This document shows, one piece after another, positions 13,109-13,140 of a stretch of 13,140 nt of DNA. The stretch is taken from the NCBI GenBank assembly GCA_900552565.1, contig USAK01000042.1, positions 1 to 13,140 of the forward strand. The letters are read 5' to 3'. Source of the DNA: an uncultured Selenomonas sp. GTDB lineage: Bacteria; Bacillota; Negativicutes; Selenomonadales; Selenomonadaceae. The notes below the pieces were generated by a model. That model made no database searches and was not told the DNA's origin. It saw nothing but the letters and a program-made list of their open reading frames with translations. Every line of letters begins with the position of its first letter. Position 1 is the stretch's first letter. The position numbers and the translations under genes were made by a program.

Positions 13109-13140
13109 AGCCTCTTCATCAGACCTAATTACGTCCTGCA

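Noticed and set aside
1..13140. Mobile elements, prophage, CRISPR array, toxin-antitoxin or secondary-metabolite cluster
   Set aside because: No transposase, integrase, terminal repeats, regularly spaced repeat array or paired small toxin-antitoxin ORFs could be found on either strand.

Overview
The window looks like chromosomal DNA of a Negativicutes bacterium close to Selenomonas or Mitsuokella (Selenomonadaceae). The strongest clue is the PLP decarboxylase at 1353-2558. It carries the residues described for the bifunctional lysine/ornithine decarboxylase of Selenomonas ruminantium at the same numbering. An NADH-peroxidase-type 'reverse' rubrerythrin and GC-rich third codon positions with AT-rich intergenic gaps fit an anaerobe of this group. 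This placement is inferred from recalled sequences, not from a search.

Layout. 1-141 (-): 5' end of tsaE (t6A tRNA modification), cut by the window edge. 142-506: a divergent regulatory region with the tsaE promoter, AT-rich palindromes, a 30-bp tandem repeat and the probable rubrerythrin promoter and leader. 507-1052 (+): rubrerythrin with its own terminator. 1053-1352: terminator, then a new promoter whose leader contains a second terminator-like hairpin. 1353-2558 (+): lysine/ornithine decarboxylase, ending in a bidirectional terminator shared with the convergent ABC-F ATPase (2649-4205, -). 4361-4642 (-): small two-helix membrane protein. 4755-4831 (-): tRNA-Pro(GGG). 4895-6921 (-): two probable co-transcribed cysteine peptidases, a C39-like cytosolic protein and an exported NlpC/P60 peptidoglycan hydrolase with SH3 domains. 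7112-7912 (+): PPP-type metallophosphatase, divergent from the NlpC gene and converging with a DUF2971 protein (7918-8883, -) across a 5-nt gap. 8952-12544 (-): two overlapping half-transporters that form a heterodimeric ABC exporter with one degenerate ATP site. 12694-13062 (-): glyoxalase I family protein.

How the genes work together. Most of the window is housekeeping and stress physiology: peroxide detoxification, methylglyoxal detoxification, polyamine synthesis, cell-wall turnover, ribosome-associated ATPase and export. In Selenomonas the decarboxylase product cadaverine is covalently attached to peptidoglycan, so its presence near an NlpC/P60 wall peptidase is suggestive, but nothing here ties the two genes directly.

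I do not see a clear new multi-gene system, mobile element, phage, CRISPR array or toxin-antitoxin pair. The most interesting unexplained signals are non-coding: the repeat-rich rubrerythrin control region, and a recurring arrangement in which a strong hairpin, sometimes with a T-tract, starts within about 20 nt of a predicted transcription start (decarboxylase, ABC-F, metallophosphatase and, without a T-tract, rubrerythrin).
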